Below, one piece after another: positions 33,576-46,259 of a DNA stretch of 64,000 bases. A model generated the notes under the pieces. That model did not search any database. It was given only the letters and a program-made list of their open reading frames with translations, and was not told the origin of the DNA. A program made the translations under genes and the position numbers. Numbering within the stretch: the first letter of the stretch is position 1; each line of letters begins with the position of its first letter. Source of the stretch: Phaeosaccion multiseriatum (taxonomy: Eukaryota; Ochrophyta, other classes). The stretch is taken from positions 2,604,001 to 2,668,000 of the forward strand of contig OZ218953.1 of NCBI GenBank assembly GCA_965112735.1, given 5' to 3'.

Positions 33576-36500
33576 ATGGCTGCTCAAGTAGATCAGCGAC
33601 TGGCGGCGGCGCTGAGCAGGAGAGAGAGAGAGGGAACGCTCAGGACCTTGACGACTTCTCGACGCCGCCGTCGGCCTGGCGATGGCCATGGTCCTGCTGC
33701 AGCTAGTGGACAAGAGAAGCAGCAGCAGGAGGGGCAGGATCATCTTGTCGACTTTAGTAGCAATGACTACTTGGGTATGGCGAGATCGGACAAGCTGCAC
33801 GCGGCCATCCGCGCGGAGGAAGCGGCCCTTCGAAAGGAGGTGCGTTGGGTCGAGTCGAGAGGAGTTGGTGGGAAGAGGGGAGAGAGTTTACACAAACTTG
33901 GGTAGTAGACTCAAAGGTCCTCATGCTGATCTGTATCCCGTCCTTTCCTCGCCTCTTGTCCTCTGCAACAACAACAACACTAACAACAACAGCAGCAGGA
34001 GCAGTCGCAGCCGTGGCATTCCATGAGTCAGGGGCAGTCGGAATCGAAATGGCCTGGCGAGCAGGTGGCGTGCCTGCCCCCCGTGGTGGGGTCGTCAGGC
34101 TCCAGGCTGCTCTCCGGCAACAGCGCCTACGCGGAGAAATTGGAGGAGAGGTGAGGTAGCGAAACACTCCATAAGCGTCAAAGAGTCAGGGAGGTCTTGC
34201 CATGGGTATGTGTCTGGTGGCTCACTGCATTGGCTGGTGGTGCCTGGTCTGGTTCACGCCCCACCTCACTCGGGCTTCGACACTGCGTGCGAACCGTGGA
34301 TCGGGTGGGTGGGTCATGGTGTCGCTGCGTGTAAAGCTCTTGAAATATGCCAGCAGGCCCCCTACTGCATACTACGCGATTCCCCTACTGCTACGTTTAT
34401 GGTTCCTTTCCTACTCCGTTTTTCGATTCCCTCCTTATTACACTTCATGATTCCCTCCTGTCCTTTCCTGTGCCACGCTCTCCTGTCCCTACCCTTGCTA
34501 CACACTCACGCACACACACACGCATGCCTCCCCCCCCTCCCCCCCACACACACACCACACACTCTCCTCCACCACCCCATCCCACCGCAGAATTGCGTCC
34601 TTTCACGGCAGGGAGGCATGTCTGCTCTTCAACTCCGGCTACGACGCCAACTTAGGTATCCTCTCATCGCTGCCCCTCCCTACAGATGCCGTGCTGTACG
34701 ACCAACTCGCGCACAACTCTATGGTCATGGGCACACGGCTGGGTAGGCAGGGAACCACGATGGCCTTCAGACACAACGACCTGCAACACCTAGAGGAGCT
34801 CTTACAGGGCCTCCGAGGAGGAGGAAGAGGAGGAAGAGGAGGAGGAGGAGGAGGAGGAGGAGGAGGAGGAGGAGGAGGAGGAGGAGGAGGAGGAGGAGGA
34901 GGAGGAGGAGGAGGAGGAGGAGGAGGAGGAGGAGGAGGAGGAGGAGGAGGAGGAGGAGGAGGAGGAGGAGGAGGAGGAGGAGGAAAGGAGGAGGAGGAGG
35001 AGGAGGAGGAGGAGGAGGAGGAGGAGGAGGAGGAGGAGGAGGAGGAGGAGGAGGAGGAGGAAAAGGAGGAGGCGGAAGGGAAGGGGGGGGGTGGCGGGGA
35101 GGGGAGGGTGAGAAGGGGGTGGAGGAGATGGGAGGGAGGGGGCGGGGGAAGGGAAGGAAGGGGAGGAAGGGAGGCTCCATCTTCATCGCGGTGGAGAGCG
35201 TGTACTCGATGGACGGCGACACAGCCCCTCTCAGGGACATGTGCGCCCTTGCTCAACGCTTTGGTGCCTGTCTCATCGTAGATGAAGGTCCGTGCCGTGC
35301 CGTGCTATGCTGTTGAGATGTTTTTTTTTAGCTTACTGGTCCTCCTCCCCCTCCTTCTCAACTCCTCCTCCTCCTCTTCCTCCTCCTCCTCCTCCTCCTC
35401 CTCCTCCTCCTCCTCCTCCTCCTCCTCCTCCTCCTCCTCCTCCTCCTCCTCCTCCTCCTTCTCAACTCCTCCTCCTCCTCTTCCTCCTCCTCCTCCTCCT
35501 CCTCCTCCTCCTCCTCCTCCTCCTCCCCTTCCTCCTCCTCCCCTTCCTCCTCCTCCTCCTCCTCCAGCCCATGCTACCGGTGTATTCGGGCCCCATGGGG
35601 AGGGCATGCTCGCATCCCTCGGCTTGCACACGCACCCTTCCATCCTGCTGTCTATGCACACCTTTGGGAAAGCGTTTGGCACGCACGGAGCTGCCGTCCT
35701 CGGTGAGTCGTTGCCATGTAGCCAACATGCAGCATGCAGCATGCAGTGTATTCAATGTATTCAAGCTTTCAGCTTTCAGCCCGCTTGGGCCAACAGTCAG
35801 CGTCCTCTCCCTCTCGCACTGCTGATTCAAATGAAGTTAATCACAGCCGTCTTGTGTCAAGGCGAAAGGAGCCTTCCCTTTGCTCTCCCGCGGTGTGGGC
35901 CATCCGTCTGACCTATCGCTGCCCTCGTCCTCCTCGTCCTCCTCCCCCCTCCTCTCCTCCTCCCCCTCCCCTCATCCGATAGGCTCTGCGACTCTGAAGC
36001 GCTACCTGGTGAACTACGCCCGACCTCTCATCTACTCCACCTCCCTCCCCCTGCACAGCCTCGTGTCCATCAACAGCGCCTACTCCCTGCAGATGGCACC
36101 AGACGCCCTCCCTCTCCGACGGCGCTTGTTCCGAATCATTGCATTGTTCCGCCGGAGTGTTCTCCTTCTGGAGAATGGCGAGGAAAGCAGTCATATGGGC
36201 AGCAGCAGCAGCAGGAGGAGGAAGAGGCGAGTGCCCCCCCGGGCTGTGGCTGCAGCTGTGGCTGTGCCCTTGCTGGAGAGTGACACGGCCATCCAGGCGG
36301 TGCTCGTGCCGGGCAACGAGCGCGTGGAGGTGCGTGCAATATTTGCCCCGCACCTCTCTCTCTCTCTCACGCTTTCTTTCTTTCTCTCTCTCTGTGTCTG
36401 TCTATCTACCAATCTCCTCCTCTGTCTACCGATCCATCCCTGTCTGTCTCTGTATCTCTGTATCCACCCATCTCTCTCTGTCTCTCTCTCCTACATGCTT

Positions 36501-38000
36501 CCATCTTCCTCTCTCTATCTCTCTCTCTCCTACATGCTTCCATCTTCTTCTCTCTATCTCTCTCTCTCCTACATGCTTCCATCTTCCTCTCTCTATCTCT
36601 CTCCTACATGCTTCCATCTTCCTCTCTCTATCTCTCTCTCCTACATGCTTCCATCTTCCTCTCTCTATCTCTCTCCTACATGCTTCCATCTTCCTCTCTC
36701 TATCTCTCTTTCCTACATGCTTCCATCTTCCTCTCTCTATCTCTCTCTCCTACATGCTTCCATCTTCCTCTCTCTATCTCTCTCCTACATGCTTCCATCT
36801 TCCTCTCTCTATCTCTCTCTCCTACATGCTTCCATCTTCCTCTCTCTATCTCTCTCTCCTACATGCTTCTATCTTCCTCTCTCTATCTCTCTTTCCTACA
36901 TGCTTCCATCTTCCTCTCTCTATCTCTCTCTCCTACATGCTTCCATCTTCCTCTCTCTCTCTCTCCTACATGCTTCCATCTTCCTCTCTCTATCTCTCTC
37001 TCCTATATGCTTCCATCTTCCTCTCTCTATCTCTCTCTCTCCTACATGCTTCCATCTTCCTCTCTCTATCTCTCTCCTACATGCTTCCATCTTCCTCTCT
37101 CTATCTCTCTCTCCTACATGCTTCCATCTTCCTCTCTCTATCTCTCTTTCCTACATGCTTCCATCTTCCTCTCTCTATCTCTCTCCTACATGCTTCCATC
37201 TTCCTCTCTCTATCTCTCTCTCCTACATGCTTCCATCTTCCTCTCTCTATCTCTCTCTCCTACATGCTTCCATCTTCCTCTCTCTATCTCTCTCTCCTAC
37301 ATGCTTCCATCTTCCTCTCTCTATCTCTCTCTCCTACATGCTTCCATCTTCCTCTCTCTATCTCTCTTTCCTACATGCTTCCATCTTCCTCTCTCTATCT
37401 CTCTCTCCTACATGCTTCCATCTTCCTCTCTCTCTCTCCTACATGCTTCCATCTTCCTCTCTCTATCTCTCTCTCCTACATGCTTCCATCTTCCTCTCTC
37501 TATCTCTCTCTCCTACATGCTTCCATCTTCCTCTCTCTGTCTCTCTCTCCCACATACTTCCATCTTCCTCTCTCTGTCTCTCTCTCCTACATGCTTCCAT
37601 CTTCCTCTCTCTGTCTCTCTCTCCCACACACTTCCATCTTCCTCTCTCTGTCTCTCTCTCCTACATGCTTCCATCTTCCTCTCTCTGTCTCTCTCTCCTA
37701 CTCTCTCTATCTCTCTCTCTCTTCCTCCCTCTCCCCTCGAGTCAAAGGGCCTTTCCTGTTGACGCTAAAATGGCACCGACCAACCCCATCTCGATGTTCG
37801 TCGCCCCCCACCCCCCACCCTCCATCCTCCTCCCCCCACCCTCCATCCTCCTCCCCCCGCCCCCTCCAGGCGTGTGCCCGCTTCTTGCGAGGTCACGGCT
37901 TCGACGTGAGGGCCATTCGCAAGCCCACTGTGCCCGAGGGAGGGGAGCGCCTCCGCATCTGTCTGCACGCCCACAACACCGAGGCCCAGGTATTAGAGTA

Positions 38001-38032
<32 letters not shown>

Positions 38033-38286
38033 TGTGTGTCCTGTCTTCTCTCTCTCCGCCGCCGCTGTAATGCTGTCCTGCTGCCCCTTGTCGTACCCAC
38101 GTCCCTCCTCTCCAATTGGCCCTGACTGACCTTCTTACCCAACCGTACACCCAACACGTGTAGGTGGAGGATCTGGCGCACCACATCCTTGTGTTCTTGT
38201 CCGCCCCCGATGCCGAGGCGGCTGAACAGTGCGGGCTGTGCACTTGCCAAGCGGGTCAGGAGACTGCCCCATGCGGTGGGGGCGGC

Positions 38287-38350
<64 letters not shown>

Positions 38351-38365
38351 GTAGTAGTAGTAGTG

Positions 38366-38426
<61 letters not shown>

Positions 38427-38601
38427 CAGCAACAGGATAGGGCTGGCCACACCGCTGCCGTGTCGGTGCCACAACCGGCGGCACCACTTTGAGGCCCAGC
38501 AGCGGCGGCAGTGGCAGCAGCAGCAACAATTGGTGAGACAGCAGGCTGCCCCCTTGGGGGCGGGCCAAGGCCGGATAGCTGCTCCGAATAGCAGGCTTTA
38601 G
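33576..38601 (+). CDS. bioF: 8-amino-7-oxononanoate (KAPA) synthase, BioF family, with C-terminal SRL
   Basis: PLP-dependent alpha-oxoamine synthase of biotin synthesis, condensing pimeloyl-thioester with alanine. Exons: 33576-33839, about 33993-34150, 34591-35287 (frame break inside), 35568-35702, 35983-36329, 37870-37989 and 38164-38601. Family landmarks in order: VDFSSNDYLGMARS, GSSGSRLLSGNSAYAEKLEE, FNSGYDANLGILSSL, AVESVYSMDGDTAPL, LIVDEAHATGVFG, the PLP-lysine motif MHTFGKAFGTHGAAVLG, and TVPEGGERLRICLHAHNT. Exon 3 carries a roughly 250-bp GGA/GAG insertion after LEELLQGLR, and the conserved part resumes in another frame. The last exon adds about 100 residues (poly-Ser, Gln-rich) and ends SRL, a peroxisomal PTS1-type tripeptide. 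Plant and fungal BioF are known to be peroxisomal. Confidence 0.85.
34813..35072. repeat. (GGA)n array inside a bioF coding exon
   Basis: About 85 GGA/GAG triplets read as poly-Gly, then poly-Glu after an AAAG interruption. No GT dinucleotide occurs between 34745 and 35090, so a GT-AG intron cannot begin inside the array. Confidence 0.9.
35345..35566. repeat. (CCT)n array used as a polypyrimidine tract
   Basis: Two blocks of CCT separated by a repeated CTTCTCAACT junction fill intron 3 of bioF and end at CCAG|CCC. Confidence 0.9.
36487..37705. repeat. Minisatellite of about 33 copies, 34-38 bp unit, in a bioF intron
   Basis: The unit is CTACATGCTTCCATCTT followed by a CT-rich tail of variable length with one TAT. 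Copies are near identical; length variation comes from CT dinucleotide number. The last four units (from about 37550) alternate between the standard core and a variant CACATACTT/CACACACTT core, with TGT replacing TAT in the tail. The array lies in intron 5 of bioF (36330-37869). Long reading frames across it are an artefact. Confidence 0.9.
38289..38426. repeat. Back-to-back (AGC)n and (AGT)n, both coding Ser
   Basis: About 21 AGC triplets change into about 25 AGT triplets in the same frame of the final bioF exon, making nearly uninterrupted poly-Ser. Confidence 0.9.
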
Positions 38602-39103
38602 CGGACAGGAATTTAAGGCTCAGGCTAGAGCGTGTAGGTTCCTTTTTTTTTTTTTTTTTTTTGGACACGTCTACTGTATGAACTTGCTATCAGTAATGAT
38701 CAAAACTGTGGACGAAAAGGCGGAGAGAGAGAGAGAGAGAGAGCTGCTAAGGAGGAGGAGCTTACTTTAGGCAGAGAGTTGTTGTCCCCTCGTGGTGCAC
38801 CAACGGCAGAACGTGCGCCATCCAAGGGGGTACGTTCAGACAACGGGGACCGCAGGGGGCCGTGGGGGAGCAAAGGGGTAGGCTCGGGGAGCATATAGAG
38901 GAACGGGAGAAGGAACTCTTTCTCTTCCAGCCCCAGCGCCGGCCAGCCCCAGCCCATGGTGTCTCCGGCTCCGCCTCCGCATCGTCCTCCTCCACGTGCA
39001 CACACACAGACAAGAGAAGCGAAGTGGTGACTCTCTCTCTCTCTCTCTCGCTCTCTTCCCCCTTTTTGTGATGATGTGTATCATGTCGTCATGTCATGTT
39101 ATG
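38602..39103. other. Convergent 3' intergenic region with T20 run
   Basis: Between the stops of bioF (+) and the KNH-like gene (-). It contains an uninterrupted run of 20 T at 38643-38662 and a (GA)n at 38728-38744. A 100-codon minus-strand frame (39005-38700) looks random. Confidence 0.55.
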
Positions 39104-41074
<1,971 letters not shown>

Positions 41075-41187
41075 ATTTCTTCTCTGCGATACAGCACTAC
41101 TTTCCTTCCCCCCTTAAAATTTGCTTTTCTGTAACTGTTCGTAAGTCAATAAAATTTGTTGACTTAGTCGGCCGCCTCTACGATGGA

Positions 41188-42661
41188 CTACCTCCAGGCG
41201 TGCTTCCCCCCGCCCCCGCCCCTGCCCCCTCTCCCTCTCCCCCTGCCCCTTCCGCCCCTCCCCCCTCTCCCCCCGCCCCTGAAGTCGCCTCCCCCCCCCC
41301 CTCTTCCGCCTCCAAAGCCGCCTCTCCCTCGCCCCCCACCTCCTTCCCTCCCGTCCCTCCCCCGCCCTGCCTCTCCGCCTTCTCTGCTCTGTCTGTTCCT
41401 GCCCTTCTGTGACTCCATTGTATTCCCCTTGGTGTGGTGGCGCTCTTGCTGGGCGGATTGGAAGAGCTGGTTTTGAGCCTCGCTCATCGCCTCCTTGGCC
41501 TGACACAAGAGCAAAAGCAGCACGCAACGCGCAGTTCGCACGGGGGGGGGGGGGGAGGGGAAGGCACAGCACACAAAGGACGTAAGGTTCTCAATCACCG
41601 CGCTGACTCACTGTGCTGACTCACTGTGCTGATTCACTCACTGACATACTGTGCTGACTGACTCACTCACCCATTCACTCACGCACTCACCTTCTTGACC
41701 TTCTTGGTCTTTCCCGTGTCGAGGGAAGTATCCCACGCGTCGAGTTTGCGCTTCCCCGCCGCCTGCCTCTCCTCCCGCACCTTGATGCAAACAGACGAGG
41801 AGAGAAGGGAAGAAGGGAAAGCGACCCACATGACACATGAACGACTGAACGAAATCAATCAATGGTGGACTTCCCTCGGCTTCACGACACTTCCTCCAAA
41901 GACTATGAATCAATGGGACACTTCCTTCGGCTTCACGACACTTCCTCCAAAGACTATGAATCAATGGGACACTTCCTTCGGCTACACGACACCTATCGTA
42001 CTCCAAAATCGCTGCAAGAATATGACGGGAAATATTGAAGCTGGTGGCAGAGCCCCTGCTGAATTGTAGACACAAGGCATGCACACAACACAAACGCACA
42101 CAACTCACACACACACATACACACACACAGACAGACACACACACACACATACACACACCTGCGCCTTGACTGCTGCGTCTTGCTTCCCCTTCTCCCGCCG
42201 CACCCGTGCCAGCTCCTCCTCCTCCATCCCCCTCTCGGGGGTGGTGGTGGTGCCACCATTGGCTGCTGCTGCCTCTCCCTCTCCCTCTCCCACTCCCACT
42301 CCGCCAGTGGCCCCGACTTCGGCCCCCCAGTCCTCCTCCCCCTCCACCTCGTCGGCCCAGCTGGCCACACTCACGCCCAAGAGCTTGGAGCGATGGTTGC
42401 GAGGAAACCACGCCTCGCGCGCCGACTGCCCCGTGAACTCCACTCGAGCGTCCTTCGATGTGTAGCGGTGTCCGTCCTGGGGAGGGGCAAGGGGAGAGAT
42501 GAGGTGACGGGGGCGAGGGAGGGGGCGCTGGCTGAGAGTTTGGGGGAGTTAGGGGGAAGGGCCAAGTGCTTCTTCCTCCCCTACGTCGAGAGAAAATAGT
42601 GGGGGGGTGAAACCAATTGGTGAAACGACAGGTTTGACTGTAAGACAACAAAAACGAGAGA

Positions 42662-42724
<63 letters not shown>

Positions 42725-43028
42725 AGGACTTCAGCGGCAGTTTGCAAGAGCGGAGAGTAACACCATACGGGTGTGTTTACGGATTGACGGACAGGAGAGG
42801 AGGACCAGAAGATTAAACTCGGACTGACTTGATACCGGTATATGGGCAGGCCCGACACGATATGTAAGTCAATGAAATCCAACAAAAGCACTCACCGGAG
42901 GGCCGCGCTGCGTTCCGAGGGCTCCGTTGGTGGTTTCCAGCACACGCTCCTTCTTCGGCTGCTGAGCGCCCCTGCCCTCCTCCTCGTCACTACTGCTGTC
43001 GCTGCTGCTGCTGCTGCTGCTACTGCCA

Positions 43029-43069
<41 letters not shown>

Positions 43070-43571
43070 GCTACTACTATTACTGCTGCTCCTGCTGCCA
43101 TCAAGCTTCCTTTTGCGAGTGCCATTGGCCTTGGCAGAGAGTTTATCCACACTGTGGCCGTTACCCTGCTGCACTGACGGCACAGGAGGCGCCCCAAACA
43201 GCCGTCCTAGAGCCCCCGCGGTATCTTCGTCCTCTTCTTCGTCCTCCGAACTGTCCTCACTGTTTTGCTCTGACGCAGACGACTTCTTCACACCATTGCC
43301 ACTTTTCCCATCTGCTCCGGGACCCCCCATCTTCTTCTTCTTCTTCTCCTGCTGCTCCTGCTGCTCCTTGTCCTCCGCTGCCTGGACTGTGACTGCCTTC
43401 AGCGGTGCCTTACTCGGCCCCACTGCTGCAACCGGAGCCTCGATCCAGGTGCCTACCTTTCCAGGCTTGTTCCTCTCGCAAGGGTCAGGGTTGAAAGCGT
43501 ACACCATCCCCTTCTTACCCGCCTGGCCTCCTGCTTTGCTATCAGCCCTGCCCCCTTCTCCCCCTTGTCCG

Positions 43572-43610
<39 letters not shown>

Positions 43611-44355
43611 ATCACCAACCCACCCACCTGCTGCTGCTGTCTCGCCGTGACCTTCCATGCCCCCACAAAGGCCGCCACACTGTCGTCCTGCCAAAAGCCG
43701 ACTGCTGCTTCCTTCGTTACACCTCCTGCTGAGAGGAGGGAGAGGTCGAGGAGAGGAAGTTGGAGTGAGGGGGAGCAAAACAATGGAAAGGAGAGTGGAG
43801 TAAAGGGAGGAGGGGACAGGAGAGTGACAATGGTGACGATGGAATGACCGGCAGCGGCCGATGAACATGTATCAGTTCATCACTCACAAGGCCCCCTAAC
43901 CAAACATTGCAAGACCAACAAAACATTAAATCGACAATCGACACTGACAAAAGAGGTCCACGCAAGTAGAGGAGAGAGAGAGCGCGTCGGATGAGCGGCG
44001 CCATCCCCTTCTCTCTACACACACACATACACACACGTTCAGTCTCTTGGGTGATTCCTATGAAGTCGATAAATATCCCCTGCTCTCCTCCCCTGTGCCT
44101 CCCCTGTGCCTCTCTCTCTCACTCAGCCCCCCCCCTCCTGCCCCCCCCCCCCTTTACTCTCCCCTCTTGCTCACCTCCCTTCTCCTGCTCCTCTCCTTCC
44201 TCTCCGTCGGCACCGTTGAGCTCCGCCTGCATGAAAGCTCGGCCCCACGGCGACTCGGAAGCCGCAGCCGAGCCCGCTGCCGCTGCTGCTGCCGCTGCCC
44301 CGTTCAACAGCAAACTCGCGTCTTCACTCCCTCCTCCTCCTCCTCCTGCGGCTGC

Positions 44356-44397
<42 letters not shown>

Positions 44398-46227
44398 TGC
44401 TGTTACAGTCACAGTAGACACAGTCACTTCTCCTCCCTCCTCCAGGACCTTCCCTCCCGCTTCTGCCCCTCCCCCTGCTGCCAACGCCGCCGCCGCAGCC
44501 TTGAGGGCCTTTCTCCTCTCCTTCTTGGCCTTCCTCTTCTCCTTCTTGGTGAGGGGCTTCTTCTCCTCGCCCTGCGCCTCCCCTCTCCTCTTCCCCTCTC
44601 CTTCCCCCCCCCCCTCGGCCTTGGCCATAGCCTTGTCAGCCTCGATCACCGCCTCCACCTTCTCCTTCTCTCCCTTGGCTCCAGCGGCCTCCTCGCTTGG
44701 TCTGGCGATTTCCTCCCCCACGTCGTCAACCCCCTTCTTGGTGTCCCTCACACCATTTGGTACTGCTGCTGCTGCTGCTGCTGCTACTGCTCCTGCGTCT
44801 GCTTGTGCTGCCGAGACACCCGCCTTTCGAATAGCGGCAGCGGAAGGAGGGAGGGGCTTCCTCGTGTAGAAGAGGATGTAGGCCTTCTGCCTGAGCACCT
44901 TGTCCAGAGACACCTGTTCAAAAGCCCAGCACACCCACACACACACATACATACATACACGTACATAAGGGACACAGAGAGCGAGGCAAGGGAGGGAACT
45001 TCCTGCGTAAATTGTAAATTCCAGGCGAGCTCAGGGGAGAGACCAACCCCCACACGCGTTGTTGACTTGACACCATGCACTAGGCACTCATTCGTTGGTT
45101 CGTTCAGCTGTACCCTGTCCTCTGTCCTCTCCCTTCTCCCCTTCCTCGACTCTCTCCCCTCTCCCCTTTGCCCTCTCTGCCCTCTCTGCCCTCTCTCTCC
45201 TCTCTCCTTCCTTACCGTGTGGGTGGAGTCATCGTCCTGCAGATGCCAGGCCCTGTTGGAGGCGCGGATGAAGGAGAAGTAGTGCCCGCACGACATGGAG
45301 TTGCCGGCGTGCACCAACACGCCCGTCAGCTCGTATGCCACCTGTGATTTTACAGCAGCGGAGTTAGAGCAGAGCAGAGCAGATAGTAAAGAACAAGGAC
45401 ACGAGAGAATGAGGGATATATAGAGGAGAAGGAAGGAAGCAGAGGGAAAGGTACGTAGAGAGGAAATGAGCCCATACCCTTCCTCACTCCCTTCTTCCTC
45501 CCTTCCAATCCCTTATCGACCCTGGACAAGATTACGGTGTGCGCCTGCATCAGTAATCAGGCCGGCTGGTGCGCTGGTGCGTATACTCAGTAATCAGGCC
45601 GGCTGGCGCCATAATCAGTAATCAGGCCGGCTGCGAAGGCCATAATCAGTAATCAGGTAATCTTGTCCAGGGCCGACCCTAACAAACATACACACGCACA
45701 CGCACACTTACAACGCACAATTACAACGCACCTTCTTCTCCGGTCCTGACACCATGAGCACGAGCTCCACGGGGTAGGCGATGAACTTGTTCATCTGCAA
45801 CAGATTCACAGTTGGCAGGCAGTCAGAGGCAAGAGGGCACGCCTAAGGAGGAAGAGGGGGGGGGAGAGAGAGAAGTCGAAGACGTAACCCCTGCGAGTGG
45901 GAGTGCGAGCAGGCCAAGTGCTCCTTCCTTCCCCTCTCACTCCCCTGCACCCAGCCCCTGACTCACCTTTGCGGCGTGCCTTCCGTAGGCGAAGCGCTTG
46001 AGCTGCAGCACGAGGGTGTTGGGAGCGCGGAAGACGGTGAGCTGCTTGCGAGCACGCACCATCTTCTTGCAGCCACCGCACTTCCACCTGTTGGCCGCGT
46101 CCAGCCGCTCCGAGGCGCAGAAGTGCTTCAAGGCGTCGGTCACGCTCGCCACTCTCTGCAAAAGGGTGCATGTGTGGGTGTGGGTGTGTGTGTGAGTGTG
46201 TGTGTGCATGTGGGTGTGTGTGTGGGA

Positions 46228-46259
<32 letters not shown>

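Noticed and set aside
36487-37705. CRISPR-like array of regular repeats
   Set aside because: There are no unique spacers; the variable part is only CT dinucleotide number, and the context is a eukaryotic intron.
35880-38129. Open reading frames of 640-750 codons across the CT-rich minisatellite
   Set aside because: They exist because the repeat lacks stops in several frames. Flanking bioF exons splice across it in phase, and the encoded SYMPSSSLYLSL repeat has no family resemblance.
38700-39005. 100-codon minus-strand frame downstream of the KNH-like gene
   Set aside because: It would need an extra exon after a good stop; composition is random and no acceptor with correct phase was found.
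41146-41156. AATAAA on the plus strand (TCAATAAAATTTG)
   Set aside because: No plus-strand gene ends nearby; both neighbouring genes are on the minus strand, so it is probably an AT-rich promoter/3' UTR coincidence.
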